Assembly (NCBI GenBank): GCA_028818385.1
Contig: JAPPNY010000081.1
Coordinates: forward strand, 1-8,130
DNA length: 8,130 nt
Source of the DNA: Spirochaetaceae bacterium
GTDB taxonomy: Bacteria > Spirochaetota > Spirochaetia > SZUA-6 > Bin103
Direction: 5' to 3'
Part shown: in pieces, positions 1 through 6,984 of the stretch
How the letters are laid out: each line of letters begins with the position of its first letter
How positions within the stretch are numbered: position 1 is the stretch's first letter
The notes under the pieces: generated by a model
The model's database searches: none
What the model saw: only the letters and a program-made list of their open reading frames with translations
What the model was told of the DNA's origin: nothing
Translations under genes and position numbers: made by a program

Positions 1-76
1 AATCGGCGGACGCGCCTACTTTTTCTCCACTCCTGCGCGAATATGCCGGGTTCACGGACTTGCGAGCATCGCTAAG

Positions 77-89
77 TTGCATATTGCAA
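77..89. repeat. Short inverted repeat TTGCA-TAT-TGCAA
   Basis: Perfect 5-bp arms around a 3-base spacer in AT-rich DNA, 20 bases upstream of a small ORF that starts at 109. It could be an operator or a relic of an insertion sequence end. At this size, in AT-rich sequence, chance is a real alternative. Confidence 0.25.
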
Positions 90-108
90 TGAGTACAGGA
101 GTCATTAT

Positions 109-204
109 ATGAAGGTTTTGCCCGCGGCAGCGGACCTTTTCCGCGGTGGCTTAGGACCGCTCGGAAGCACTTGTCCTTGCACACCGTGTCGGAAATCACG
201 GTGA
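109..204 (+). CDS. Possible 31-residue small ORF, unknown function
   Basis: I do not recognise this product. An ATG at 109 follows AGGAG (97-101) with seven bases between, the spacing of a strong bacterial ribosome binding site, and the frame ends at TGA 202-204. The peptide begins MKVLPAAADL and ends in a Cys-rich tail, CPCTPCRKSR, with three cysteines within six residues. It overlaps the left part of a transposase relic that reads better in another frame across 180-239, so it may be only a by-product of decayed DNA. After its stop the same frame stays open to 690, and the part up to about 411 carries the transposase-like motif. Options are a genuine small protein, a truncated gene start, or chance. 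Confidence 0.22.
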   Translation: MKVLPAAADLFRGGLGPLGSTCPCTPCRKSR

Positions 205-411
205 AACAAGAACAGACTATCATCGAGAGAGAATGGCGGTCTGCCTGATCTTCTGGTATGCCAAGAGGAGCTTATTCTGGATGTAACGGAACGACGCACT
301 CCCGGCATTCGACAACCCCGGGATCACGAGGTAGTTGGCGGAGCGCCTCGGAAAGAGCCCGGGATTCGTCTTACAGGCATTTTGGTGGCGGAAAGGAATC
401 TGACGCTGAGG
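180..411 (+). pseudogene. Decayed fragment of an IS5-type (DDE_Tnp_4-like) transposase
   Basis: Two adjacent frames together read like the middle of a DDE transposase. One frame (180-239) gives HTVSEITVKQEQTIIEREWR, resembling the helix before the catalytic core. After one surplus base near 240 the next frame gives LPDLLVCQEELILDVTE, then RQPRDHE and KEPGIRLTGILVAERN. DDE_Tnp_4 proteins of the IS5 group, as I remember them, have the pattern LP...E.vviDvTE.pi.RP..h...ysGKK..HTlK.qlv, so the Asp codon at 280-282 would be the first catalytic Asp. The canonical GKK-HT segment is badly eroded and the second and third acidic residues are not found. No start, stop or terminal inverted repeats can be placed. 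The local base composition is more AT-rich than the genes to the right. The alignment is from memory and moderate only. Confidence 0.38.
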
Positions 412-590
412 ACCGTCTCCGACATCGCACTGCGCTTTCGTTGCGGCCCACGTTTCAGTTCGTGTCCGACAACGAGCCGATGGAGCGCTTGGTCGGCGAC
501 GGCGTGCAAGGCGCGCTCGCTGTGCTGCAGAGGCGGAATCCCGCCGACAGCGATGCAGAAGTGCCTCGATGAGCCCGAGCTCTGTCGGGG
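412..590. other. Stretch with no assignable gene
   Basis: Several frames on both strands stay open here, as expected in GC-rich DNA, but none shows a recognisable motif or a convincing start. A plus-strand frame ending at 570-572 reads FVSDNEPMERLVGDGVQGAL and looks mildly protein-like. It lies between transposase debris and the oxidoreductase remnant, and is probably leftover sequence from rearrangement. Confidence 0.4.
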
Positions 591-829
591 CAGGTTCGCG
601 AGCGGATCGTTGATCTTGATGCGGGCGCCTCGGCGCCCGCTGGCAATGGCGGCGTGGCACATGGTCAGGCTTCTGATGTTGTCCGCGTAGCTGCTGTCGG
701 AATCGCGGCCGGCGGCGCGCGACGGGAACTTCTCGTCCAGTCCACGTCCGCGCGCGCCGTCAGGTAGCGCAGCCAGACGCTCGACATGCCGCCGCAGCCG
801 GCCAGGATCACGCGTACCGAAGACTCCAT
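591..829 (-). pseudogene. Gfo/Idh/MocA-family oxidoreductase, internally deleted and frameshifted
   Basis: From the ATG at 829 the minus strand encodes MESSVRVILAGCGGMSSVWL followed by RYLTARADVDW, a typical N-terminal strand and glycine-rich nucleotide-binding loop (GCGGM) of this NAD(P)-dependent sugar dehydrogenase family. Near 745 the homology stops, and in a different frame the sequence reads DSSYADNIRSLTMCHAAIAS and then GRRGARIKI. That matches the usual C-terminal helix and last strand of the family (DNlrSLamv.AAieSaetGrrv.I). Family members are normally about 330-400 residues; fewer than 80 codons remain, so roughly 250-300 central codons, including the EKP-type catalytic Lys region, are missing. 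The N-terminal frame meets TGA at 665-667. It begins 29 bases after the GH32-like gene, so it was the third gene of that operon. The product is almost certainly inactive. Confidence 0.72.
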
Positions 830-858
830 GATTGTGCGGGACGACGCGCCGTGGGTAC

Positions 859-3303
859 TTACAGGAGAAAGGCGTAGAGGCGAGCGCGCACCAGGTCGAA
901 GTGGACGCGCACCGGCCGGCCGCGCAGCCCGTCGAGCGGGACGACCGCGGCGTCGACCGAATCGCCCTCGAACCGGGCGGGGGCGCCCAGCGGCTTGCCA
1001 TCCTCGTCCTCGACGCGCACCACGATTGAGCCTGCCCGTTCCGTGGCCGCGTTGATGCGCAGGTCCGGCTGGCCGACGCGGAGCAGGCCGGTGATAACGG
1101 TGCCCTCGACATCGTCCGGCTCGGCGTGGGCGACGCGATAGGCCCGGCCCCGCGCCAGGGCCGGCAGGTAGCGGGTCGCCCGGCCGTCGGCCAGGTGGCC
1201 CTCCCAGGTGGAGAAGTACGACGCCAGCGCGTGACTGGGCCGGCGGGCGCGCAGGTCGGCGGCGTCGCGGAAGTCGCCGGCCATGATGCCGTAGCCGTTG
1301 TGGCGCGTGTTGACGCCCACGTAGGCGTACAGCCACTCGCCGTCGCGCTCCACGTAGCGGTAGCGGTCGCGCAGCATGCCGCAGTCGAACGAGCCGCCCG
1401 GCCCGCGCTCGACCAGCGGCCGCCGGGCGTCCCGGAAGCGGTGGAAGTGCAGCAGATCGCGTGTCCAGATCAGCTCCGGGTCCTGGGTCTGCTCGATCCC
1501 GTGGTGGAGCAGGGCGGAGCCCAGGTACAGGGTGCGGTCGACGAACGCCTGGTTGATCTTGCCGTCGAGCTTGTCCAGGACCGGCCTGCCGCCGACGTCG
1601 CCGGAGGTCCCGAAGCGCTGCAGCAGTCCCATCGCGTAGAACTGCGTGCCGGTGCGGTCGAACGCGTCCGGCCCCAGCGCGAAGCGCCGGTGGTAGTTCA
1701 GGCCGTCGTCGGTCCACATCACCCCCAGGCAGCGCAGGCACATGTGCATGTTGTCGCACTCCGCTCCGTGCGGGGGGTAGGCCGGCGAGCCCGGCCGGAA
1801 GTACCACAACAGTCGAGGCCGGGCGCCGACGCGCTCCACGTGGCAGCGCATCGACTCGGTGGTGTGCATGAGGTCCATGCCGATGCCCAGGTACAGCACC
1901 GGCTCGCGGGCGAGGACCAGGTACTCGTCGCCGCGCTTCTCGAACGGCCAGAACTCGCCCGGACGCGGCCGGAATGAGCCATCCTCCGGGGCAGCCGCAT
2001 CGTCCAGTACGCCCAGGCCGTCCTGACGGAGGCCGGGTGCCTCGTTGCGCTCGGCAGCGGAGAGGGTAGCGGCCGACTCGCCGATCTGAAGGCTCTTGCA
2101 CGCGAACGGGAACCGACCCTTGCCGGAGGCGACGAACACGTGGTCCAGGTCGACGGGGCCGTCGCGGCGCCCGTCGTGGAACCGGAACGTGGCGTGCTCG
2201 ATGTCGTGCTCCAGCTCCCGGTCGCGCGGCGTGCGGGGACGGCGCTCGTCGGACACGATGTTGTTGGCGGTGCTGCCGGCGTACGCCACCGCGCCGAGCT
2301 CCGGGCGCGTCCAGGTGCGGCCGTCGCCGCTCACCGCCAGCATGCGCAGTCCGGCGCGGGTCTCGTGGTCGTCCAGGCGGTCGCCGGCCACCAGGAAGTT
2401 CTCGTATTCCGCCTCCCAGCGGCCGGCCTCCTCGTGCCACGCCAGGGAGGTGAACTGCAGGCCCTCCTCCTCGTGCGGGGCGGAGCCGTCCACGACCGGC
2501 GCCGCCGGGCGCTCGAACGGGTCGGGGACGAACCGCACGCCGCGCACCGCGTCGAAGCACCAGCCGTCGACCAGCACCTCCGGGTGGCCTGCCAGGTCCA
2601 GCACCGCCGGCCGCCGGTCGGGAACGGGGGCCTGCTTCCAGAACTTGCGCACGCAGAACGGTCCGGCCGGTGTGCCGCCGACCAGGACGCGCAGGCGGAT
2701 CCAGTACTCGCCGTCTGGCCACCCGTCGATCGGGAACGCCTGCTCCAGGCCGCCGTGGGTGAGGCCGAGCCGCCAGGGGCCGGCGAGCGGCTCGGAGCCC
2801 TCGCGTGCCGTGACGTCCACGCTCACGTGGCAGCGGTTGACGCGGTGGCGGCGGATGCGGGCAGTGAAGCGCACCTCCGGCTCGTCCGTGTAGAGCCCCT
2901 GCCGCGTCGCGCACTCGATGATCTGCGGGGCGGCGTCGACGGCGATCACGTAGCGGTGGTCTCGCGGGAAGAAGTCGCTCGGGTCGATCTCCAGGGTGTC
3001 GGTGGCCACGGTGCGGCCGCCGGCCGCGACTTCGGCGGCGAAGCGATAGGAGCCCATCTCCCACGCGCCGTTCCAGGTTCCGTGCGAGGGGTCGTAGCGG
3101 CCGTCGTCGACCATCGGGTAGAGGATGGCGAGCTCGATCGCGCCGTCGCGGACCTGGATCCGGTCGCCGCTCACGATCAGCTCCTGGCGGTAGCCCTGCG
3201 GCTGGACGACCGTGACGCGCGCCGATAGCTGATGATCCGGCACGGCTCCTGCGGGGTCGAGGATCAGCCGCTTCCAGTGAAAGTCCTCGTGTTCCAGCCG
3301 CAT
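859..3303 (-). CDS. GH32-like five-bladed beta-propeller glycosidase, 814 aa
   Basis: The ATG at 3303 follows AGGAAGG with about six bases between, 11 bases after the stop of the upstream gene, which fixes the start and shows co-transcription. Residues about 1-235 look like beta-sandwich domains rich in alternating strands (DGEYWIRLRV). Residues about 240-725 form the GH32/GH43-type propeller region, with the signature SGDGRTWTRPELGAVAYAGS and then TANNIV (325-350); relatives read DG..W.kPeLGlvey.Gs..NNIv. Residues about 730-814 are the C-terminal sandwich found in these proteins: LRINAATERAGSIVVRVEDE, DGKPLG, and the ending LRGRPVRVHFDLVRARLYAF. No signal peptide or membrane segment is seen, so it is probably cytoplasmic. 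The family hydrolyses or transfers glycosyl groups, but I cannot assign substrate or catalytic carboxylates, and many relatives are annotated only by fold. It stops with TAA. Confidence 0.88.
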   Translation of the reverse strand: MRLEHEDFHWKRLILDPAGAVPDHQLSARVTVVQPQGYRQELIVSGDRIQVRDGAIELAILYPMVDDGRYDPSHGTWNGAWEMGSYRFAAEVAAGGRTVATDTLEIDPSDFFPRDHRYVIAVDAAPQIIECATRQGLYTDEPEVRFTARIRRHRVNRCHVSVDVTAREGSEPLAGPWRLGLTHGGLEQAFPIDGWPDGEYWIRLRVLVGGTPAGPFCVRKFWKQAPVPDRRPAVLDLAGHPEVLVDGWCFDAVRGVRFVPDPFERPAAPVVDGSAPHEEEGLQFTSLAWHEEAGRWEAEYENFLVAGDRLDDHETRAGLRMLAVSGDGRTWTRPELGAVAYAGSTANNIVSDERRPRTPRDRELEHDIEHATFRFHDGRRDGPVDLDHVFVASGKGRFPFACKSLQIGESAATLSAAERNEAPGLRQDGLGVLDDAAAPEDGSFRPRPGEFWPFEKRGDEYLVLAREPVLYLGIGMDLMHTTESMRCHVERVGARPRLLWYFRPGSPAYPPHGAECDNMHMCLRCLGVMWTDDGLNYHRRFALGPDAFDRTGTQFYAMGLLQRFGTSGDVGGRPVLDKLDGKINQAFVDRTLYLGSALLHHGIEQTQDPELIWTRDLLHFHRFRDARRPLVERGPGGSFDCGMLRDRYRYVERDGEWLYAYVGVNTRHNGYGIMAGDFRDAADLRARRPSHALASYFSTWEGHLADGRATRYLPALARGRAYRVAHAEPDDVEGTVITGLLRVGQPDLRINAATERAGSIVVRVEDEDGKPLGAPARFEGDSVDAAVVPLDGLRGRPVRVHFDLVRARLYAFLL

Positions 3304-3314
3304 GCCAGCCCTTC

Positions 3315-4691
3315 CTACAGGCGCCAGAGGCCCGGCAGGTCGCCGTCGTACGTGATCCGGCCGTAGTAGATGCCCTGCGGCTCCTTCCACTCGTCGCGGA
3401 GCGGAGGGAAGCCGTAGGCGCTCGCCACCCGGGCCCCTTCGGTGGGATCGGCGTAGGTGTGATGGACGTTGCGGGTGCGCACGCGCCACACCACCCACTG
3501 CACGCGGCCGCCGGCGTGTGGCAGGAGCTTGCCCATGTCCGCCACGGGATCGGTTTCGCGCGGCAGCGTGCCGGTGGCCACGCAGTCGAAGACCTCGCGC
3601 CGGTGGGATGTCGTGAGCGTGCGCGGGTCGAGGTCCCAGAGGTACAGCGGGTTGCGGCCCAGGCCGTAGGGGGAGGCGTGCGGGTCACCGCTGAGGAGCC
3701 TGAGGACGCCGTCGGGACAGCGGTAGAGGGTGCGCGGGCTCGCGGTCGGCGGATCGGCGGCCAGCGTCAGGTCGCTGACGTCGGCGAACGGGTCGGCGGT
3801 GCGGACCCAGCCGGTGGCATGGGAGCCGTCACGGTCCGCCGTGCTTGCGCGTGTCGCGATGATCCAGCCGTCATCGCAACGCGCGATCGAGGCTTCCGAG
3901 TGGCGCCACGGTCCGGGACCGGCGACCAGTGGACCGGTATCGGTCCAGCGGTAGACGCCCGCGCCGGCGTCGAACCAGTAGCGCAACGCCGCGACCCGGC
4001 CGCCGTCGAAGTGGTTGACGTCCACCCATTGGGTGCCGTCCACCCACTGGCTGCCGTCGGCGGCTCCGTCCTCCGCGTACGGGACCGCCTGTGTGAAGGT
4101 CTGGTTCATCCAGCGGACGTCCGCCGCACAGAACCGGGGGCCTGATTCCCAGCCCTGCTGCCGCAGCTCGGCGGCGGGCTGCACGACCTCGATGTCGTCC
4201 TCGTGATCGTTCAAGCGGAACTGCGCCCACCGCACGCCCTGCGTCCGCTCCCACAGATCGTGATCGCGCGACACCGTTCCGGTGGCCGGATCGACGCGTC
4301 CCATGGCCTTGATCCGCCACTTGGCCACGAACAGGCCGGCGTGCGCGGGCTCCCGACCGTCGATGAGGGCGCCCTTGGGCAGGCCGAACAGTACCGGGTG
4401 GCCGTGCTGGCGGACGTACCGGGTGCCGTCACCGGTGGCGTCCCAGTCGTCGGCTGCGGCGGCCAGCGCGCCCTCGGTGACCAGATCGCCGTGCGGCGCG
4501 CCGCGGCGGAGCTGATAGACGATCGACCGGTCGTCGTCGACGGCGCGCCAGCCGCGGGTGGCGTACAGCAGCAGCCACGTGCTCCTGCTGGCCTGCAGCC
4601 CGTTCGGATGGGCCGGGAACACGTCGTCCGCCCGGCGCTCGCCCGGCAGCGAGCACTCGTGGATCAGGCGACCGAGCGGTTCGACGGTCAC
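3315..4691 (-). CDS. Sialidase/neuraminidase-like beta-propeller protein, 458 aa
   Basis: This is the first gene of the minus-strand operon. The N-terminus contains PNGLQASRSTWLLLYATRGW (29-48) followed by RAVDDDRSIVYQLR. That pattern is common in sialidase-like and related glycosidase propellers, where strand repeats carry conserved Arg and Asp residues. Further blade-like segments are HSEASIARCDDGWIIATR (264-281) and SPRTLYRCPDGVLRLLSGDP (318-337). The fold is therefore predicted as a five- or six-bladed propeller; true sialidase activity is not shown, and the protein could equally be a GH-like carbohydrate-binding propeller. There is no signal peptide. The start is GTG; no ATG occurs in frame upstream, and the GGGAGAG stretch is 13 bases away, long for a ribosome binding site. 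An 18-bp tandem duplication encodes GSQWVD GTQWVD (213-224). The stop, TAG, lies 11 bases before the GH32-like gene. Confidence 0.82.
   Translation of the reverse strand: MTVEPLGRLIHECSLPGERRADDVFPAHPNGLQASRSTWLLLYATRGWRAVDDDRSIVYQLRRGAPHGDLVTEGALAAAADDWDATGDGTRYVRQHGHPVLFGLPKGALIDGREPAHAGLFVAKWRIKAMGRVDPATGTVSRDHDLWERTQGVRWAQFRLNDHEDDIEVVQPAAELRQQGWESGPRFCAADVRWMNQTFTQAVPYAEDGAADGSQWVDGTQWVDVNHFDGGRVAALRYWFDAGAGVYRWTDTGPLVAGPGPWRHSEASIARCDDGWIIATRASTADRDGSHATGWVRTADPFADVSDLTLAADPPTASPRTLYRCPDGVLRLLSGDPHASPYGLGRNPLYLWDLDPRTLTTSHRREVFDCVATGTLPRETDPVADMGKLLPHAGGRVQWVVWRVRTRNVHHTYADPTEGARVASAYGFPPLRDEWKEPQGIYYGRITYDGDLPGLWRL
4020..4055. repeat. Two-copy 18-bp imperfect tandem repeat inside the sialidase-like gene
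   Basis: Copies at 4020-4037 and 4038-4055 share 16 of 18 bases and encode the hexapeptide Gly-Ser/Thr-Gln-Trp-Val-Asp twice on the minus strand. The length keeps the frame. It is probably a local slippage duplication in a loop of the propeller, although a Trp/Asp-rich loop could also contact a sugar. Confidence 0.75.
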
Positions 4692-4726
4692 GGCGTCGAT
4701 GATACTCTCCCGCCGGCAGCCGGAAC

Positions 4727-6019
4727 ATGACCAGGACAGGGATTCAGCGGACGAACGGGATCGACGGGTTCTTCAGAAACGGTCTCCTCGTAGCGATGGC
4801 GACCATCGCCGCGGCGGCGCTCCCCGCCGACGAGCTGCCGACGGCTTCCCCGGAAGCGGTGGGGATGTCGAGCGAGCGCCTGCTGGAGATCGATGCCGCG
4901 ATGCGGCGCCACATCGACGCCGGCAAGCTGCAGGGTGCGGTCACGGCGGTGGCCCGGCGCGGGAAGGTCGTCCACTTCAAGGCATACGGCTTGATGGACG
5001 TCGAGCGCGGCCGGGCCATGCAGGAAGATGCGATCTTCCGCATGGCTTCCTCGTCCAAGCCCGTGCTCGCCGTGGCGGCGATGATCCTGATCGAGGAGGG
5101 GCTCCTGCGTCCGACCGACGAGGTCGCCACCTACCTGCCCGAGTTCAAGGACATGCTGGTCGCCGTGCTCAAGGAGCCCGCCGACCGGGACGTCAGCCCG
5201 CCGTACGTGGCGAAGGGCAAGGTGCCCGAGCACCGCCTGGTGCCGGCGGAGCGGGCGATCACCGTTCACGATCTGCTGACGCACACCTCCGGGCTGGCCA
5301 GCGGGGGCCTGGGCTCGGCGGTCGCGGTGCTTCCGGAACAGGGCCCGGAGGCAACCCTGGCGAGCCGTGTACCGCTCTACGCCGGCATGCCGCTGGACTT
5401 TCAACCCGGCACGCACTGGGCATACAGCGCGCGTGTGGGCCACGACGTAGTCGCACGCGTCATCGAGGTCGTGTCCGGGCAGTCTTACGACGAGTTCGTG
5501 CGGACCAGGATCTTCGAGCCGCTCGGCATGACCGACACGCACTTCAGCCTGCCGCCTGAGAAGGAAGCCAGGCGGGTGGTCATTCACGGCCTCGATGCCA
5601 AGGCGAAGGGCTGGGATCAGCCGACCCGCTACGTCTCTGCCTCCGGCGGGCTCTCCAGCACCGCCGCCGACTACCTCCGTTTCGAGCAGATGCTGGCCAA
5701 CGGCGGGACCCTGTTCGGTAATCGTATCCTCAGCCCGCGGTCCGTCGCGGCCATGGCACGCAACCAGGTCGGTGAGCTCTTCGGGCAGGAGGGCAAGCAG
5801 TCGGGCTGAGGGTTCGGCTACGCCGTGGCGGTCCTGTTGGACCCGGCTTCAGCGAAGAGCGGACGCGGCCAGGGGGCCTTCGGCTGGGGCGGGGCGTTCG
5901 GCACGACGACCTGGACCGACCCGGAGCTGGAGATCACGGCGGTGCTGATGGTCCAGCAGGGCAGCCAGGGCGTGGTCCAGGACTTCGAGAACGCCGTCCG
6001 CGCGGCGATCATCGACTGA
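4727..6019 (+). pseudogene. Secreted class C beta-lactamase/esterase-family serine hydrolase with in-frame TGA
   Basis: Read through the TGA at 5807-5809, this is a 430-codon frame of ordinary family length. Residues 1-34 form a signal peptide (basic start, then GLLVAMATIAAAALPA), so it acts outside the cytoplasm. The nucleophile motif is SxxK, Ser108-Ser-Ser-Lys111, in FRMASSSKPVLAV. DLLTHTSGL is at 182-190, and Tyr233 in HWAYSARVGHD stands where the family has YxN/YS. The third element, equivalent to KTG/HxG, is GWGGAFGTTTWTDP after the stop. The part before the stop (4727-5809, 360 aa) therefore lacks a complete active site. The remaining 5810-6019 could at best start at GTG 5825. The family includes D-alanyl-D-alanine peptidases, beta-lactamases and esterases; the substrate is unknown. 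The start has no clear ribosome binding site but is supported by the signal peptide. It lies 24 bases before the nucleoside hydrolase. Confidence 0.82.
5807..5809 (+). other. In-frame TGA interrupting the serine hydrolase
   Basis: Before the codon the frame reads LFGQEGKQSG, after it GFGYAVAVLLDP, which is continuous family sequence without any loss of frame. Single-base ancestors include TGG (Trp), CGA (Arg) and GGA (Gly). Other genes in the window use TGA as a normal stop and TGG for Trp, so recoding of TGA to Trp is unlikely here. A nonsense mutation or a base-call error is the simplest reading. Confidence 0.85.
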
Positions 6020-6043
6020 AGCGGCCAGACAAGAGGGAGAGCC

Positions 6044-6967
6044 ATGAAACGCATGATCATCGACTGCGACCCCGGGCACGACGACGCGATCGCCCTGATA
6101 CTCGCGCACCGGCACGCGCAGGTGGACGGCATCACGACCGTGAGCGGCAACGTGCCGCTCGCGGCCACCACCGCCAACGCGCTGCTGCTCACCGCGTTGC
6201 TCGATGTCGACACGCCCGTGCACGCGGGCGCGGCACGGCCGCTGGTAGGCGAGCCGCAGCACGCCCCGCACGTCCACGGCGAGTCCGGACTGGGCGACGT
6301 GACCCGCATGGCGCACGACAGGGTGGTGGCCGGTGACGACGGGGTCGGGTTCCTGCTGGAGGCCGCCGCCCCCGACGTGTGGGTCGTCGCCCTGGGACCG
6401 CTGACCAACGTCGCGCTGGCGATCGAGCGCGACCCCGGATGGGTGAAGCGGATCGCCGGCATCGCGCTCATGGGCGGCAGCACCGACATCGGCAACGTGA
6501 CGCGGGTCGCCGAGTTCAACGTGTACGCCGACCCGGAAGCGGCCGAGCGGGTGTTCCGCTCCGGCGCGGACATCACGATGTGCGGCCTCAACCTCACCCA
6601 CCAGGTCATGACGACCGATGCGCTGGTGGAGCGGTTGCGCGGGGCGGGGACGCCGGTGGCCGGCTTCGCCGCGCAGGTGTTCGACGACCTGCACGGACGC
6701 ATCGCAACCCTGACCGGCTTCCGGGAAGCGGCGCTGCACGATCCCTGCGCGGTGCTGGCGGTGACCCACCCGGAGCTGATCGAGACCGCGCCGCGCGCGG
6801 TCGGCGTCGAGCTCGACGGCACGCTGACCCGCGGCATGACGGTCGTCGACCAGCGCCGCAGCCTGCGGGACGACCTGGCAAACGCGAAGGTCGGCTACCG
6901 GATCGATGCGGAGCGGGCGCTGCAGGTGGTCCTCGAGTCGCTGGGAGTGGAGCCGGAGTCGGGCTGA
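6044..6967 (+). CDS. Inosine-uridine-preferring nucleoside hydrolase family protein, 307 aa
   Basis: The enzyme family cleaves the N-glycosidic bond of ribonucleosides to give a free base and ribose, in nucleoside salvage, using a bound calcium ion. The N-terminal signature is IIDCDPGHDDA (5-15), in which Asp9 and Asp14 should be calcium ligands. VSGN (33-36), HGESGLGD (78-85), ALGPLTNVALA (116-126), EFNVYADPEAA (157-167) and HDPCAVLAV (232-240, with catalytic-type His232 and calcium ligand Asp233) follow in family order. The length of about 310 residues is standard, and no signal peptide is present. The start is supported by GAGGGAGAG just upstream of the ATG. It lies 24 bases after the broken serine hydrolase, so the two are probably co-transcribed. 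Base specificity (purine, pyrimidine or mixed) cannot be read; rih-type enzymes are the nearest named relatives. Confidence 0.95.
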   Translation: MKRMIIDCDPGHDDAIALILAHRHAQVDGITTVSGNVPLAATTANALLLTALLDVDTPVHAGAARPLVGEPQHAPHVHGESGLGDVTRMAHDRVVAGDDGVGFLLEAAAPDVWVVALGPLTNVALAIERDPGWVKRIAGIALMGGSTDIGNVTRVAEFNVYADPEAAERVFRSGADITMCGLNLTHQVMTTDALVERLRGAGTPVAGFAAQVFDDLHGRIATLTGFREAALHDPCAVLAVTHPELIETAPRAVGVELDGTLTRGMTVVDQRRSLRDDLANAKVGYRIDAERALQVVLESLGVEPESG

Positions 6968-6984
6968 CCGTTCGGGCGCGTCAG
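6964..6984. terminator. Small hairpin between convergent stop codons
   Basis: CTGACCG (6964-6970) can pair with CG-C-GTCAG (6977-6984), leaving one bulged C and a TTCGGG loop. It includes both stop codons of the convergent nucleoside hydrolase and GNAT genes, which are separated by only 13 bases. No T-run follows on either strand, so intrinsic termination is weakly supported. Confidence 0.25.

Noticed and set aside
104..109. Perfect TATAAT on the minus strand
   Set aside because: No acceptable -35 element at 16-18 bases, and no minus-strand gene start in the remaining 100 bases to the window edge.
2140..3228. Long plus-strand open frame of 362 codons opposite the GH32-like gene
   Set aside because: No domain, no credible start signal, and low-complexity Val/Ala/Arg composition typical of antisense shadows.
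665..3688. Open minus-strand frame of 1007 codons overlapping both propeller genes
   Set aside because: It is an Arg/Pro/Gly-rich shadow of GC-rich coding DNA; the frame with family motifs is the one ending at 859. Only its last part, 665-829, carries real sequence (the oxidoreductase N-terminus).
4688..5587. 299-codon minus-strand frame opposite the serine hydrolase
   Set aside because: It is antisense to a gene with clear SxxK and family motifs; its His/Arg-rich content is a shadow.
5830..5843. Perfect hairpin GGTCC-TGTT-GGACC 20 bases after the in-frame TGA, as a possible SECIS element for selenocysteine
   Set aside because: The bases simply encode the conserved Ala-Val-Leu-Leu-Asp-Pro of the family, the column is not a known catalytic Cys/Sec position, and no selenocysteine gene is present in the window.
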